Source: PHAA01 sp034927445 (GTDB lineage: Bacteria > Bacillota > Syntrophomonadia > Syntrophomonadales > Syntrophomonadaceae). Taken from it: a DNA stretch of 64,000 nucleotides. The notes under the pieces are model-generated. The model was given only the letters and a program-made list of their open reading frames with translations. It was not told the origin of the DNA and did not search any database. Shown here piece after piece: positions 27,332 to 36,478 of this stretch (positions within the stretch are counted from its first letter, which is position 1; each line of letters begins with the position of its first letter). The DNA is taken from positions 1 through 64,000 of the forward strand of contig JAYFPZ010000027.1 in NCBI GenBank assembly GCA_034927445.1, given 5' to 3'. The translations under genes and the position numbers were made by a program.

Positions 27332-28204
27332 TTATTTAATCCCTTTCTCTTTTGCCCATTCCTCATAAGTTTGGTATGGAATGATTTCTTTTGTGATATT
27401 GTCTCTTTTAGTCCTGGGTTTCCAGCCATTGATAACAGGTATCCAGCATGATCTACAATTCGGATGAGCTGGTATTTTTGGTTTAGATAAATCATCTATA
27501 TCCCAATACTTACCATCTCTTGATTTACAAATATCTGAGGTTTTATTATCTAAAGTCGCATCATATAGAACTTTTTTAACAAGACCACAATCGTCATAGA
27601 GCTTCATATTTGCATCAGTTTGTACTCTTGCCGTTTCAGTTCTAACCAATCTTTGCGATATAAACGCACTCTGACCAAAAGTATTCTTAATATCTCTGGT
27701 CATTTTATCAATGCTTTTCCCCTGAATAACGCCTGACTTAATGGTTTTATTCAACTTACTTATTAGCAGTTTTTTATTAGTCCATATTCTATCTGAGAAC
27801 CTTTCTTCAACAAACTTTTGATTAACCACTGAATTAACAAATTTATCAGATAGAATAGTTAGTGGTATTTCAGCACTAACCCCAGTTTGAACAATAAAAA
27901 AAGTCCTATGATATGTATCTTCATAGGATTTTTTTAGTATTTGTTCTGTTGTTGTGGATTCGATTATATTTAATTCTCTAGCCTTTTCTAAAATAAAAGA
28001 TTCAAGTTTTCTAAGTTCTTTAGTGCGTTCCGCTTGGCTCATTGTTTTTAAATCGCCATACTTTGCATAGAGTTTAGCTATTTCAAGCCTTATATTATTT
28101 AAAGATTCCCTGAAAGCCTTAATAATAGGTTTCATGTCTTTATCAGCTTGTGTTTCAATTAGATTTTTAATAGTTAATATCTCTTTTTGTAAATTATCAG
28201 CCAT
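27332..28204 (-). CDS. Minor head protein (SPP1 gp7 / Mu gpF-like)
   Basis: 290 aa from the ATG at 28204, which overlaps the portal stop (ATGGCTGA). The C-terminal motif VRTETARVQTDANMKLYDDC, CKSRDGKYW and PAHPNCRSCW is the family's conserved metal-binding-like end. It binds the portal or DNA during head assembly. Confidence 0.87.
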   Translation of the reverse strand: MADNLQKEILTIKNLIETQADKDMKPIIKAFRESLNNIRLEIAKLYAKYGDLKTMSQAERTKELRKLESFILEKARELNIIESTTTEQILKKSYEDTYHRTFFIVQTGVSAEIPLTILSDKFVNSVVNQKFVEERFSDRIWTNKKLLISKLNKTIKSGVIQGKSIDKMTRDIKNTFGQSAFISQRLVRTETARVQTDANMKLYDDCGLVKKVLYDATLDNKTSDICKSRDGKYWDIDDLSKPKIPAHPNCRSCWIPVINGWKPRTKRDNITKEIIPYQTYEEWAKEKGIK

Positions 28205-29474
28205 TATCATCAACCCTATCCAGGTCAATGGTCATTTCTTCATTTAGTTCTTTCAACACCTGTTGTTCCTCAAGACTTACATTATCAATAAAGGAGAACT
28301 GTGCTCTGGCGGTTTTCTTGCTAATTAAGCTCTCAGGAACTTGGCTTAGGATTTGAGCCATCATTAAATCATCTTGAGGAAGCGAAGGCGTAAATTTAGG
28401 CTCAATCAACCTATAATCAAATTGCTGATTGTTCAGAATAAATAGATACTTAAACAAGAATCTAATTCTATCTTTTATCAGGTTGTGCATGGCATTCGTA
28501 TTCGATTTACATTTGTTCTCCAAGGCCAATTGCCTTGTTCTCATTGCGAGAGATGAATTATTCGAAGGTACTTGCTCGTTATTGTTTATATGGCTGCTTA
28601 ATTCGTACATGTTTTGCTTGATCTCTTTGAGCGTGTTCATAACAAAATTGTCATTGATTTGCTTTACCAACCATTCAATCGTTACCTTATCGCCTTTACC
28701 TTTAAGAATCCCCATCTTTTTCATGTTGGGTAAGTCTGACTCATCAAATTCAGCATTCAATATTTTCAGATATGCTTGCCTGTATTGAGTGATTTCGTGG
28801 CTGAGATCACTAAGATTAACTTCATACGCATTCTGGAGGGTATAAATATCTTCAAACAATGTATCCTTCTCATTATCGTCAACCAGACAAACACCAATCG
28901 GGATTTCACCGAATATATGCTGATCTTCACCAATGAAATTATGGTCTTGGTAATGATAGATCATGTCACGCATATATACATCCATATATACTGATGCGTT
29001 TATATCCAAGGGTTTCTTAAATATATGAAGGAATAATTTCAATTCCTCATCCTCAAAATAGGGGTATCCCTCTAATGGCGTGATGATTCTAGAGCCGAAT
29101 TGAGCATCTTTATCGATAAAATATAATTCAAAGCTTCTACCATAGAGTAAAGCCCTACGGAATAGCTTCTTATCATGATCCTTTTTCCAGTGAGCTAGTT
29201 GATATTTAACTATCTCTTCAAGATTCTGGTTTAAATCTTGATTTATGTAGGTAATTGGGTTTGCCAGAATATAATCGGCTTCTTCTTTAATGAAGCGTTT
29301 TAGGTAGTTATTCTTGATCTTGCTGGTTGAGGTAGTATCAATATCACTCTTTTCAATTACCACATCACTTTCATTTTGGTAATATCTCTGCATTCGTTGG
29401 TAATACGGCAAAAATACAAGATAATCTTGTTCGCATCTATCTATTAAATCTTTTAACTCTGTATCAACAGGCAT
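28197..29474 (-). CDS. Portal protein (SPP1 gp6-like)
   Basis: 425 aa, normal length. N-terminal YYQRMQRYYQNESDV, EEADYILANPITYI, a central beta region, and the helical stem region SNNSSLAMRTRQLALENKCK. Forms the dodecameric DNA gate at the head vertex. Five nt after terL. Confidence 0.9.
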   Translation of the reverse strand: MPVDTELKDLIDRCEQDYLVFLPYYQRMQRYYQNESDVVIEKSDIDTTSTSKIKNNYLKRFIKEEADYILANPITYINQDLNQNLEEIVKYQLAHWKKDHDKKLFRRALLYGRSFELYFIDKDAQFGSRIITPLEGYPYFEDEELKLFLHIFKKPLDINASVYMDVYMRDMIYHYQDHNFIGEDQHIFGEIPIGVCLVDDNEKDTLFEDIYTLQNAYEVNLSDLSHEITQYRQAYLKILNAEFDESDLPNMKKMGILKGKGDKVTIEWLVKQINDNFVMNTLKEIKQNMYELSSHINNNEQVPSNNSSLAMRTRQLALENKCKSNTNAMHNLIKDRIRFLFKYLFILNNQQFDYRLIEPKFTPSLPQDDLMMAQILSQVPESLISKKTARAQFSFIDNVSLEEQQVLKELNEEMTIDLDRVDDNG

Positions 29475-29478
29475 ATAT

Positions 29479-31167
29479 TCACCTCTTTTTAAATAAAAGT
29501 CTTTTGTCTAGAAATTCGAGTTTATATATGTTGGGGCTTGCGTTATCTATCAATCTATCGAACTCGCTTAACGCATCTGGCGCGTCATCATGTTTGGCAA
29601 ACTCGTTGTATTCCAGAACTTGATTAATAAAGTCATCATCTTCTTCATTGAAAATAAAAAAGCCGGAATCTACTTTTCCAGCTATCGAGCAAATTTTATT
29701 GTGTTTATTTTTAAATTGCCGTTGGGATTCTATTTGAATATTTCGTTTGTGCAAGATTTCATTTTCCTGTAGTCGTTTACGAATCTCAGCTTCATCAAGC
29801 CCTTGATATGTATTTTTCTCAATCCAAATGTATGTGATTTCGGGATATTCATGTAATAGGTCAATCACTCTAGTTATATAATCATCGAAATTGTATTTAT
29901 CAAGAATACCTTTTCGTATATACCTAAAACCATTTGGCAGTTTTGAACCTATACAAATAGCAGTATAATCATTCTTTAAACCTGTCTCTACCGCAGGATC
30001 AACGACCATGATTGTTCTCAAATACTCTACAGATTCCATTTCTTCTTTGCTTATGGTCTTAATCTGATGGAATATCCTACTTCCGATATTAGAAGGATCG
30101 TTCATTATTTCAGATTTAAAACCCTTGGGGTCTGAGTAGTACATTAACGCTAAATCAATAGGCGTATATTTATCAGGCCACAAGAATTCAAAGGACATAT
30201 AATCTTCATGAGAATCATAAAAATCCTTCGCATCTATTTGGGCATATGGATTTTTAGGGTTAAAATATATCTTTTTAAATTCTGACCAGAGATTATGATT
30301 GTTAAAGTAATCATCAACATTATCAAAACCTTCTGGAACCTGCATACCTCTTTTAAGAATGTGAACATAGGATTTATCTTGAATTAGTGAAGAAATAAAG
30401 TCATTCTCAGCGAGGACAGTTCCTAATATAATGAATTTAGTACCAGGTTTTATCTTAATGCCGTCACGAAATACGGCAGAATCACCCGCATACAATACAT
30501 CTTTTTGGAATATCTCTAATTTCTTTTGTTTAGCTTGTGTTGTAATCACATCATCAAAGCCCGAAATATCATCAGCAATTATGTATTGAGGTCTTTTACC
30601 TTGATGTTTTCGACCTCTAAGGGAAGAAGTAGAAGACAAACATTCAATTTTACAATTATTTGATAAATGAAGCTCATTTTTATTAATTGTGAACCGCTTA
30701 GAATCAACCAGATTACCAAAACTTTTCTTGATATATTCATTATTTTCAAATGCTGCTTTTACATCTGATAGAAACTTAATACCATCAGCTTCAGTTTTAC
30801 CTTGAACAATCGTATAATATGATTTTTGGTAACAGGCCAACCAGATTACCAAGGCAAATGTGACTACGGTTGATTTTGCATGTCCTCTAGGTAGACAAAG
30901 GACTAGCTTATCAAATTCATCCCGTATAATCATGGTTTCAAGGGTTTCCCATAGCTCATAATGGAAAGGAGCTAGGTTCCTGGCTTCATTATCTTGCTTT
31001 ACTCTGAAAATATCCTGTAGATAGTAAAGGCAAAAGAAGGCTAGTGATTTCTGGCCTAAAGACCAAGCTATACTATGTGTCCCCCATAGATTAGATTTAT
31101 GTTTAATCATTAATTCTTTGGCTTTTTCTAGGCCATAGAATATGGTCAAGTACTTCAAAAGAAGCAA
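29479..31167 (-). CDS. Terminase large subunit
   Basis: 562 aa from a TTG at 31167. Walker A-like LPRGHAKSTVVTFAL, Walker B IIADDI, and a C-terminal RNase-H-type nuclease with VVDPAVETG and KHDDAPDAL. It cuts concatemers and pumps DNA into the head. The start is uncertain: no ATG lies near; a good GGAAG site (31219-31223) stands 9 nt before an in-frame ATA at 31209, which would add 14 residues. The TTG has only a weak AAAGAAG. Confidence 0.9.
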   Translation of the reverse strand: MLLLKYLTIFYGLEKAKELMIKHKSNLWGTHSIAWSLGQKSLAFFCLYYLQDIFRVKQDNEARNLAPFHYELWETLETMIIRDEFDKLVLCLPRGHAKSTVVTFALVIWLACYQKSYYTIVQGKTEADGIKFLSDVKAAFENNEYIKKSFGNLVDSKRFTINKNELHLSNNCKIECLSSTSSLRGRKHQGKRPQYIIADDISGFDDVITTQAKQKKLEIFQKDVLYAGDSAVFRDGIKIKPGTKFIILGTVLAENDFISSLIQDKSYVHILKRGMQVPEGFDNVDDYFNNHNLWSEFKKIYFNPKNPYAQIDAKDFYDSHEDYMSFEFLWPDKYTPIDLALMYYSDPKGFKSEIMNDPSNIGSRIFHQIKTISKEEMESVEYLRTIMVVDPAVETGLKNDYTAICIGSKLPNGFRYIRKGILDKYNFDDYITRVIDLLHEYPEITYIWIEKNTYQGLDEAEIRKRLQENEILHKRNIQIESQRQFKNKHNKICSIAGKVDSGFFIFNEEDDDFINQVLEYNEFAKHDDAPDALSEFDRLIDNASPNIYKLEFLDKRLLFKKR

Positions 31168-31209
31168 GCGATCTTCTTTATCATTGTTGTAAACCTCAGT
31201 ATTACTTAT

Positions 31210-31516
31210 ATAAAATCACTTCCTTAAAATTAAAAAAACAGAGATTAACTCTGCTTGTGTGCATGTCCCTGATTTTTTTATAAAAAATTGTAGGGATAAC
31301 CGCAGCCCCTCCCCCGCCTGGCAGGATAGAAGGCCACCCCCTTATAAAAATTTTGATGACTGACCATATATTATTTATCGAATTATATATGCATATAAGT
31401 TGACTTATACGCAATATATGGTTAATATTATTATATAATTACAATCGTTTTAGCCCATAACTCAGCCATTACCCCGCACTCTTAATTGCGTATAACTAAT
31501 TAAGGAGGAAACCAAC
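31210..31516. other. Intergenic region between terL and the recombinase
   Basis: It contains a short hairpin with T-run (CAGAG 31239-31243 / CTCTG 31249-31253, minus), a GC-rich block near 31300-31345 and the recombinase promoter. A 70-codon minus frame here has no support. Confidence 0.45.
31400..31428 (+). promoter_or_regulatory. Candidate sigma-A promoter of the second recombinase
   Basis: TTGACT (31400-31405), a 17-bp spacer and TAATAT (31423-31428), about 88 bp before the recombinase ATG. Confidence 0.45.
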
Positions 31517-32368
31517 ATGAATCAACTCTTAATTGATTTCTTGAACTCATCCAAGGTATTAAAAAAATCTCTTAACACACGGAAAGCATATGAAAGAGAT
31601 TTGAACTCATTCCAGTTATATCTTCTTGCACATGACCAAGGCCTTGACCATCTCAATGATATGGCGGTACAAACCTACCTAAATCAAATGAATACCAGAG
31701 AGGATAAGCCGGTATCCCCTGCTACTAAGAACCGGGTATTAGCCAGTATCGCAACCTTCTGCCATTGGTCTAATCAGTCTGAAGCTGTTGAAGATATTGA
31801 TATTCCTAAAGTACCTCACATATCCCAGCAACCCAGCAAAGGTTTAACCAAGAATGAAGTTACCAATCTGCGCTTAAAAGTTGCCAACGACCACAATCCA
31901 AACCGATTAAGAAACCTTGCTATTGTTGATCTTCTTATATATTCCGGCTTTAGGGTTAGCGAGCTTGTATCACTTAACCGGGATGATATTCAATACCATA
32001 AAGGCATTTATACAATCACCGTTACCAATACTAAAAACAATGAAGTTAAACACGCTTATCTTGATTCTAAGAAGTTTAAATATATTAAGAAGTATCTTAA
32101 TAGTCGTACTGATTCTAATGAGGCCTTGTTTATTTCAAAACAGAATCAACGGATATCTATTCGTATGATTCAAACCATTATCAATAAATATGGCCTAAAT
32201 GTTCACATGCTCAGACACACTTTTTGTTCTATCCTAGCTCGTGATAAAGTTGATATATTTACTATTGCTTCTCTAAGCGGTCATAAAGATATTAATGTGT
32301 TACGGCGTTACTGCAATCCTACTGACGAAGAAATGGCGGCAATGGTTTCTAATGCCTTTAATTTCTAG
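31517..32368 (+). CDS. Tyrosine recombinase (XerC/D-like), inserted between terS and terL
   Basis: 283 aa. N-terminal SAM-like core-binding domain (NTRKAYERDLNSFQLYL), catalytic domain with Arg in IYSGFRVSELVSL, Lys in TNTKNNEV, HMLRHTF (HxxR), SGHKD and the nucleophile Tyr in LRRYC. All catalytic residues are present. AAGGAGG lies 8 nt before ATG. It is on the plus strand, opposite to nearly all phage genes, and its stop overlaps the terS stop tail-to-tail. It is not adjacent to either att site, so it may resolve multimers, invert DNA or belong to a nested element. Confidence 0.9.
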   Translation: MNQLLIDFLNSSKVLKKSLNTRKAYERDLNSFQLYLLAHDQGLDHLNDMAVQTYLNQMNTREDKPVSPATKNRVLASIATFCHWSNQSEAVEDIDIPKVPHISQQPSKGLTKNEVTNLRLKVANDHNPNRLRNLAIVDLLIYSGFRVSELVSLNRDDIQYHKGIYTITVTNTKNNEVKHAYLDSKKFKYIKKYLNSRTDSNEALFISKQNQRISIRMIQTIINKYGLNVHMLRHTFCSILARDKVDIFTIASLSGHKDINVLRRYCNPTDEEMAAMVSNAFNF

Positions 32369-32772
32369 TTAATTAGCTTTAATTCCTTAATCTCATTGTC
32401 ATTAATATCTTCTAACGGATCATTATACTCCTCTGGTTTGTTCTCGGTTACTTCAAGCCTGGATGTTGCTTTTCCTAAACTTCTATCTACCCAATCAACC
32501 ATTAATTTGGCTCTGGTTCGCTTCTCACAGGATTCATCCATCATCATCCTATACCACTCATCAATAACATTATTTAACTTGGCATTAAACAATTTATTAG
32601 CATTGGTTTTAATCTCTTGTAATCGCCTGTCATACTCAGCAATCCATTCATCCTGCCCCATCCACTCATACATGCATTGCCTACTTACCCCTATCTGTTC
32701 TGCCATTTGTGTCTTATTTAAACTGCCCTCTATAATCAATTCAATTAGCTTAATCTTTCTTTGATCTAGCAT
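32365..32772 (-). CDS. Terminase small subunit
   Basis: 135 aa from the ATG at 32772 behind GGAGGTGAGATA. N-terminal HTH (GSLNKTQMAEQIGVSRQCMYEW) of the phBC6A51 type, a helical middle with oligomerisation heptads, and an acidic tail. It recognises packaging sites. Separated from terL by the plus-strand recombinase. Confidence 0.82.
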   Translation of the reverse strand: MLDQRKIKLIELIIEGSLNKTQMAEQIGVSRQCMYEWMGQDEWIAEYDRRLQEIKTNANKLFNAKLNNVIDEWYRMMMDESCEKRTRAKLMVDWVDRSLGKATSRLEVTENKPEEYNDPLEDINDNEIKELKLIN

Positions 32773-32862
32773 TATCTCACCTCCATGACAAACTAACAAA
32801 TAAAAGCCTCTCAAGCGAGAGGCAGTAAAAATAGAATATTGAGTTTTTTGGCATCCATACAA

Positions 32863-33174
32863 TTAAACACAACAAGGTTCGATTTTTTCAAGGTCTTCTT
32901 TGATCTTTTGGGATTCTTCTTCCATATCATAATCATTTTGTAATCCAATCCAAAATTCAGGACTAGTATTAAAATATCTTGCAAGTTTAAGTGCCGTATT
33001 ACATGTAATTGCTCTCTCACCTTTTATGATTTCAGCTATCCTAGTTTGTGCCATATTAGTATCTTTGGCTAATTTATATTGCGAAATTCCTAACGGTGAT
33101 AAAAACTCATTTAATAAAACTTCACCAGGATGGATATTCCCTATTTTTAATTCACTAGGCTTATTTTTAATCAT
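32863..33174 (-). CDS. higA: HigA-family antitoxin
   Basis: 103 aa with IHPGEVLLNEFLSPLGISQY, an XRE HTH (LAKDTNMAQTRIAEIIKGER) and the ending YFNTSPEFWIGLQNDYD: the standard HigA/VapI layout. It neutralises HigB and represses the operon. Downstream of higB, 59 bp gap. Confidence 0.92.
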   Translation of the reverse strand: MIKNKPSELKIGNIHPGEVLLNEFLSPLGISQYKLAKDTNMAQTRIAEIIKGERAITCNTALKLARYFNTSPEFWIGLQNDYDMEEESQKIKEDLEKIEPCCV

Positions 33175-33233
33175 TTTAATAATCTCTCCATTTTCTAATT
33201 TAAAACTCTACAAGTTTAATTTATTATTCTCAA

Positions 33234-33521
33234 TTAACCTTTATGGTAGTCAATTATTTCAACATCGTAACAGTCTCCATCACTCCAACCAAAAACAATT
33301 CGCCATTGGTCGTTAATTCGAATGCTCTTATCACCCTTTCTATAGTCTTGCATTGTTTCAAGATGATTAGATGGAGGTACTCTTAAATCATTAATTGTCC
33401 TTGAATTATTTAACATCCTTAATTTAATTCTAGCTGACCTCTGAATATCATGAGGCAGCTTCTTTGAAAATGCCCCTTTCCAAATCATTTCTGTTGCTTT
33501 ACATTTGAACGTTTTAATCAT
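33234..33521 (-). CDS. higB: HigB-family toxin (RelE/ParE fold)
   Basis: 95 aa, full length. MIKTFKCKATEMIWKG, LRVPPSNHLETMQ, and SIRINDQWRIVFGW, with the C-terminal VEIIDYHKG of the HigB family. Ribosome-dependent mRNA interferase. Toxin-first order fits the family. It may serve as an addiction or phage-defence module. Confidence 0.92.
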   Translation of the reverse strand: MIKTFKCKATEMIWKGAFSKKLPHDIQRSARIKLRMLNNSRTINDLRVPPSNHLETMQDYRKGDKSIRINDQWRIVFGWSDGDCYDVEIIDYHKG

Positions 33522-33621
33522 ACCTATATACTATCTCATCGCGTTAGTATTGTCAAGCGTTACTATTTTATAACCAAATTTATCCCATTCGTCGTACTGG
33601 GCAATAAAATACTAATTATCT

Positions 33622-34071
33622 TCAATCTCCTTCTCCCATTTCATCTCCAAAATCTATATTCATAGGGGAATATACAATCTGACTCATTTCTTCAATAAAG
33701 TGGCGTAAAATCTGCTTACTCCCCGTTTCAAGACCTTCCCTTAATCCAGACTTATACGTATCTTCTTCAAATCCATCTAAAAAGTCTTGTAATAATTCTA
33801 GTGCTTCTTCATCATCACATTCTCTAATTTCGGCAATTAAATTTTTTAAAGCACAAACAAAACAAATACCTTCACCATCACATATGCATCCATCTTCATT
33901 ATTTTCTGAATTTGGATTGTGATAAAGTGAATTTTTATTCTGATTATTATTTATTTGTATATATTTTTCATTGTCATCTTCAATCATCGAAATATAAGTA
34001 TTAATATCTACTTGTTTGCCATTTATAAAATATTGTTTGATACCTTCTATATTTCTAGATTCAAATTTCAT
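33622..34071 (-). CDS. Prophage protein with a Cys cluster, unknown function
   Basis: 149 aa. The middle carries CICDGEGICFVC, a compact Cys-rich motif able to bind metal. The rest is acidic (DDEEALELLQDFLDGFEEDT) with a helical C-terminus. GGAGG ribosome site. No family recognised. It lies between higB and the sigma-like pair. Confidence 0.6.
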   Translation of the reverse strand: MKFESRNIEGIKQYFINGKQVDINTYISMIEDDNEKYIQINNNQNKNSLYHNPNSENNEDGCICDGEGICFVCALKNLIAEIRECDDEEALELLQDFLDGFEEDTYKSGLREGLETGSKQILRHFIEEMSQIVYSPMNIDFGDEMGEGD

Positions 34072-34271
34072 TAAAGCCTCCTATATTATTATTTAATATT
34101 TCTTTAATCTCTTAATCTTAAATAAAATACGGGGTATCAGACAGACCTGCCAATACCCCTAACACAGTTCCTCAAAAGACCTGTAATTCTACATAGCCTC
34201 TCAAAGAACTTTTATTTTATCCCTCACTATATATATCAGATAACTGCAACCATAAATTTTTAGTTTATTGT

Positions 34272-35084
34272 TTATTTTTTGTTTTTGTCAACTTCTTGGG
34301 CAAATTTTTTTTGCAGCTTTTTAAATATACAGTTTAACCTCTTGTTTAAAGCTTGTCGGCTAATTCCCAAATTCTCAGCAATCTTCTCTTTATGGATGAC
34401 TTGTGATCCAGAATTGACTCCACTTGATACAACATAAATATAATTCTTGCATAATCTCAATGTCTTTTTTTCTTCGTCACTTAAAAAATCAGCATTATTT
34501 AAATTCTCAATGATCCCTACCGCAAATTTTGTAAACTCCGAATTAACCGCATTTGGTGGACTGGTGACGCTCTCCCCTTCCGCATATACTTCATAATCAC
34601 CTGGAAATTTATTTAATGATTCCAATTTCACAGGTACTTTTTGTTTTCCATCTGCACCCAATATCTTAATTAATGGTAAACGATACTTATCGTGGATTCT
34701 ATTTAAATAATTGATTATATATCCGATTAAATGATGTTTATAAGCTTCTATTTTTTTATCTGATTTAGAGAAAAAATACTTAACCACATTCTGCCATATC
34801 TCGTAATTAATTTTCTCATCTGATTTATTAAAATTAAATTTACTCACAGCTTCTACAATAAGAAGACTTTGATCATTTTGAAAATCTTGTGTAAGCCCAT
34901 TTTTTCTCAAATAATATTTATATTTAACTCTGTCACGTTTAATCTTGTTTTGGACATCAGGACAAGTGCAATAATACATTGGTGAATTTTTAATATAAGA
35001 TTTCATATACTTTTCAGGCATTGGCCTAAATAACTGATTTATTAATTCATGTTTCAAAGTCTCTACTTCAATTTTATAATCCAT
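34272..35084 (-). CDS. Sigma-like phage regulator (paralogue 2)
   Basis: 270 aa. The C-terminus is a sigma region-4/LuxR-like HTH (IAENLGISRQALNKRL, then NCIFKKLQKKF). The N-terminal half has helices with SDEKINYEIWQNVVKYFFS, which align with DEQEEIEIWKLIKENFLK of the neighbour. A GADGKQKVPVKLESLNKF segment matches SPEGKIKRV...INEVNF there. Likely a divergent sigma factor or late-gene activator. Followed by about 200 bp of noncoding DNA. Confidence 0.65.
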   Translation of the reverse strand: MDYKIEVETLKHELINQLFRPMPEKYMKSYIKNSPMYYCTCPDVQNKIKRDRVKYKYYLRKNGLTQDFQNDQSLLIVEAVSKFNFNKSDEKINYEIWQNVVKYFFSKSDKKIEAYKHHLIGYIINYLNRIHDKYRLPLIKILGADGKQKVPVKLESLNKFPGDYEVYAEGESVTSPPNAVNSEFTKFAVGIIENLNNADFLSDEEKKTLRLCKNYIYVVSSGVNSGSQVIHKEKIAENLGISRQALNKRLNCIFKKLQKKFAQEVDKNKK

Positions 35085-35095
35085 ATGTGTCCCCC

Positions 35096-36211
35096 TTAAT
35101 AATCATTGTTCTTAGCAAATATTAAAGAATCATTAATTTTATTTATATCGTCCGTATCATATAGGCCACCATCAGGTACAAGATAAAAAAATCGATCCTT
35201 CTTTTTAATATTTGTTTTTGGTATTTTTTTTATAAAGCACGGATCTTTTTCTTTTAGGTATTTTTCTTTTACACCTGATATATTTAACTTGTATACGTAT
35301 GTATTTTCATCAATAAAACTCTTTAAATACTTTTTGTAATTTTCATTTTTTTCCTTTTGTTTTGTACTCTCTTCAACTGCATTAAACTCTTTATCGCTTT
35401 TATATTGATTTCCATACCATTGAATAAATATATCATCTATTTCTTTTCGCGTCTTGCCTTTCAAGTTATACCCAAGTTCTTCGAAAAATCCCTTAATTAC
35501 TTTATATTTTATATCTCTACATCTGTTATATATCCAAACAGAGGGTTTATCCAATATCTTAGATATTTCAGCTTTTGTTTTATATTTATTAAGCATTTTT
35601 AAAACGATTTTTTCATCTTCTGTATAATCATTAAATTTTATAAAGTATTTAATAAAATCATTTTGCAAACAATTATTTTCTTCTTCATTTTTATTAGATA
35701 TATTATATTCTTCAATTAAATCAAAATTTACTTCATTAATTTGAACATAAATATTTTGTCTACCAACCCTTTTAATCTTTCCTTCAGGAGATGCCAAAAT
35801 ACTTGATTTATCTATTATTTTTTTAATATAAGGAAATAGCCCTGCATATTGATGCATCTCGTTACTTTTATCATCTGCATTTTTTAAAAAATTTTCTTTA
35901 ATCAGTTTCCATATCTCTATCTCTTCTTGTTCATCTTGAGAAAATGTATAAAACATAATTGTTTTACATATAACTTCGAATAAATTATTATGAAAATCTT
36001 CTTTGAAATCATTATGCGCAAGAATCTTTTCATATTTATTTGTCGCTTGATTAATCCACTTTTGAAATAATTTTTTCTTACAAATTACACGATATGTCCC
36101 ATCTGTTGTCATTTCATTTTTAAATAAATCCCCTAATAGCTCTCGTTTGATTTTCTGCACTTCTGGAATATCAATAAAATCTATCTTCTTCAGTAATATC
36201 TCTCCTTCCAA
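35096..36211 (-). CDS. Sigma-like phage regulator (paralogue 1)
   Basis: 371 aa. Same helical N-terminal plan as the next gene (see its entry), then EDEKIVLKMLNKYKTKAEIS and ILDKPSVWIYNRCRDIKYKV as the HTH at about residues 195-245. A 100-residue C-terminal extension (KEIDDIFIQWYGNQYKSDKE...) has no match. Eleven bp separate the pair, so they form one operon. Role in late transcription or replication is inference. Confidence 0.6.
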   Translation of the reverse strand: MEGEILLKKIDFIDIPEVQKIKRELLGDLFKNEMTTDGTYRVICKKKLFQKWINQATNKYEKILAHNDFKEDFHNNLFEVICKTIMFYTFSQDEQEEIEIWKLIKENFLKNADDKSNEMHQYAGLFPYIKKIIDKSSILASPEGKIKRVGRQNIYVQINEVNFDLIEEYNISNKNEEENNCLQNDFIKYFIKFNDYTEDEKIVLKMLNKYKTKAEISKILDKPSVWIYNRCRDIKYKVIKGFFEELGYNLKGKTRKEIDDIFIQWYGNQYKSDKEFNAVEESTKQKEKNENYKKYLKSFIDENTYVYKLNISGVKEKYLKEKDPCFIKKIPKTNIKKKDRFFYLVPDGGLYDTDDINKINDSLIFAKNNDY

Positions 36212-36253
36212 AACATAAAAAAAGAATGTCCTATAACGACATTCCCAACACGG

Positions 36254-36478
36254 TTACATTGTGTGTGCTATTTGTTTAGTTATATTTTCCGCAATTCGAT
36301 ACGCATCATCTTCCAATCTGTACTTCCATAATATCCATTGATAATCAAAATTGTGATGTGTCCCCGCCAACAACTCCTTAATATGTGTTTTCCATCTTCG
36401 TTTTATATCAACGGCCCTACCAATATAGACTTTACCGCTATATATGTTCGAAATTCTGTATACTCCCTGAATTGCCAT
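36254..36478 (-). CDS. Short GIY-YIG endonuclease, C-terminally truncated
   Basis: 74 aa. GVYRISNIYSGKVYIGRA carries GIY (as GVY) and YIG; RAVDIKRRWKTH adds the catalytic Arg/His region. The typical Glu-containing helix (as in LE..) is missing because the frame ends at QIAHTM. It may be a shortened homing-type nuclease. It precedes a highly structured intergenic region. Confidence 0.7.
   Translation of the reverse strand: MAIQGVYRISNIYSGKVYIGRAVDIKRRWKTHIKELLAGTHHNFDYQWILWKYRLEDDAYRIAENITKQIAHTM

Noticed and set aside
31202..31414. 70-codon minus ORF upstream of terL
   Set aside because: Low-complexity, no ribosome site; overlaps the recombinase promoter region.
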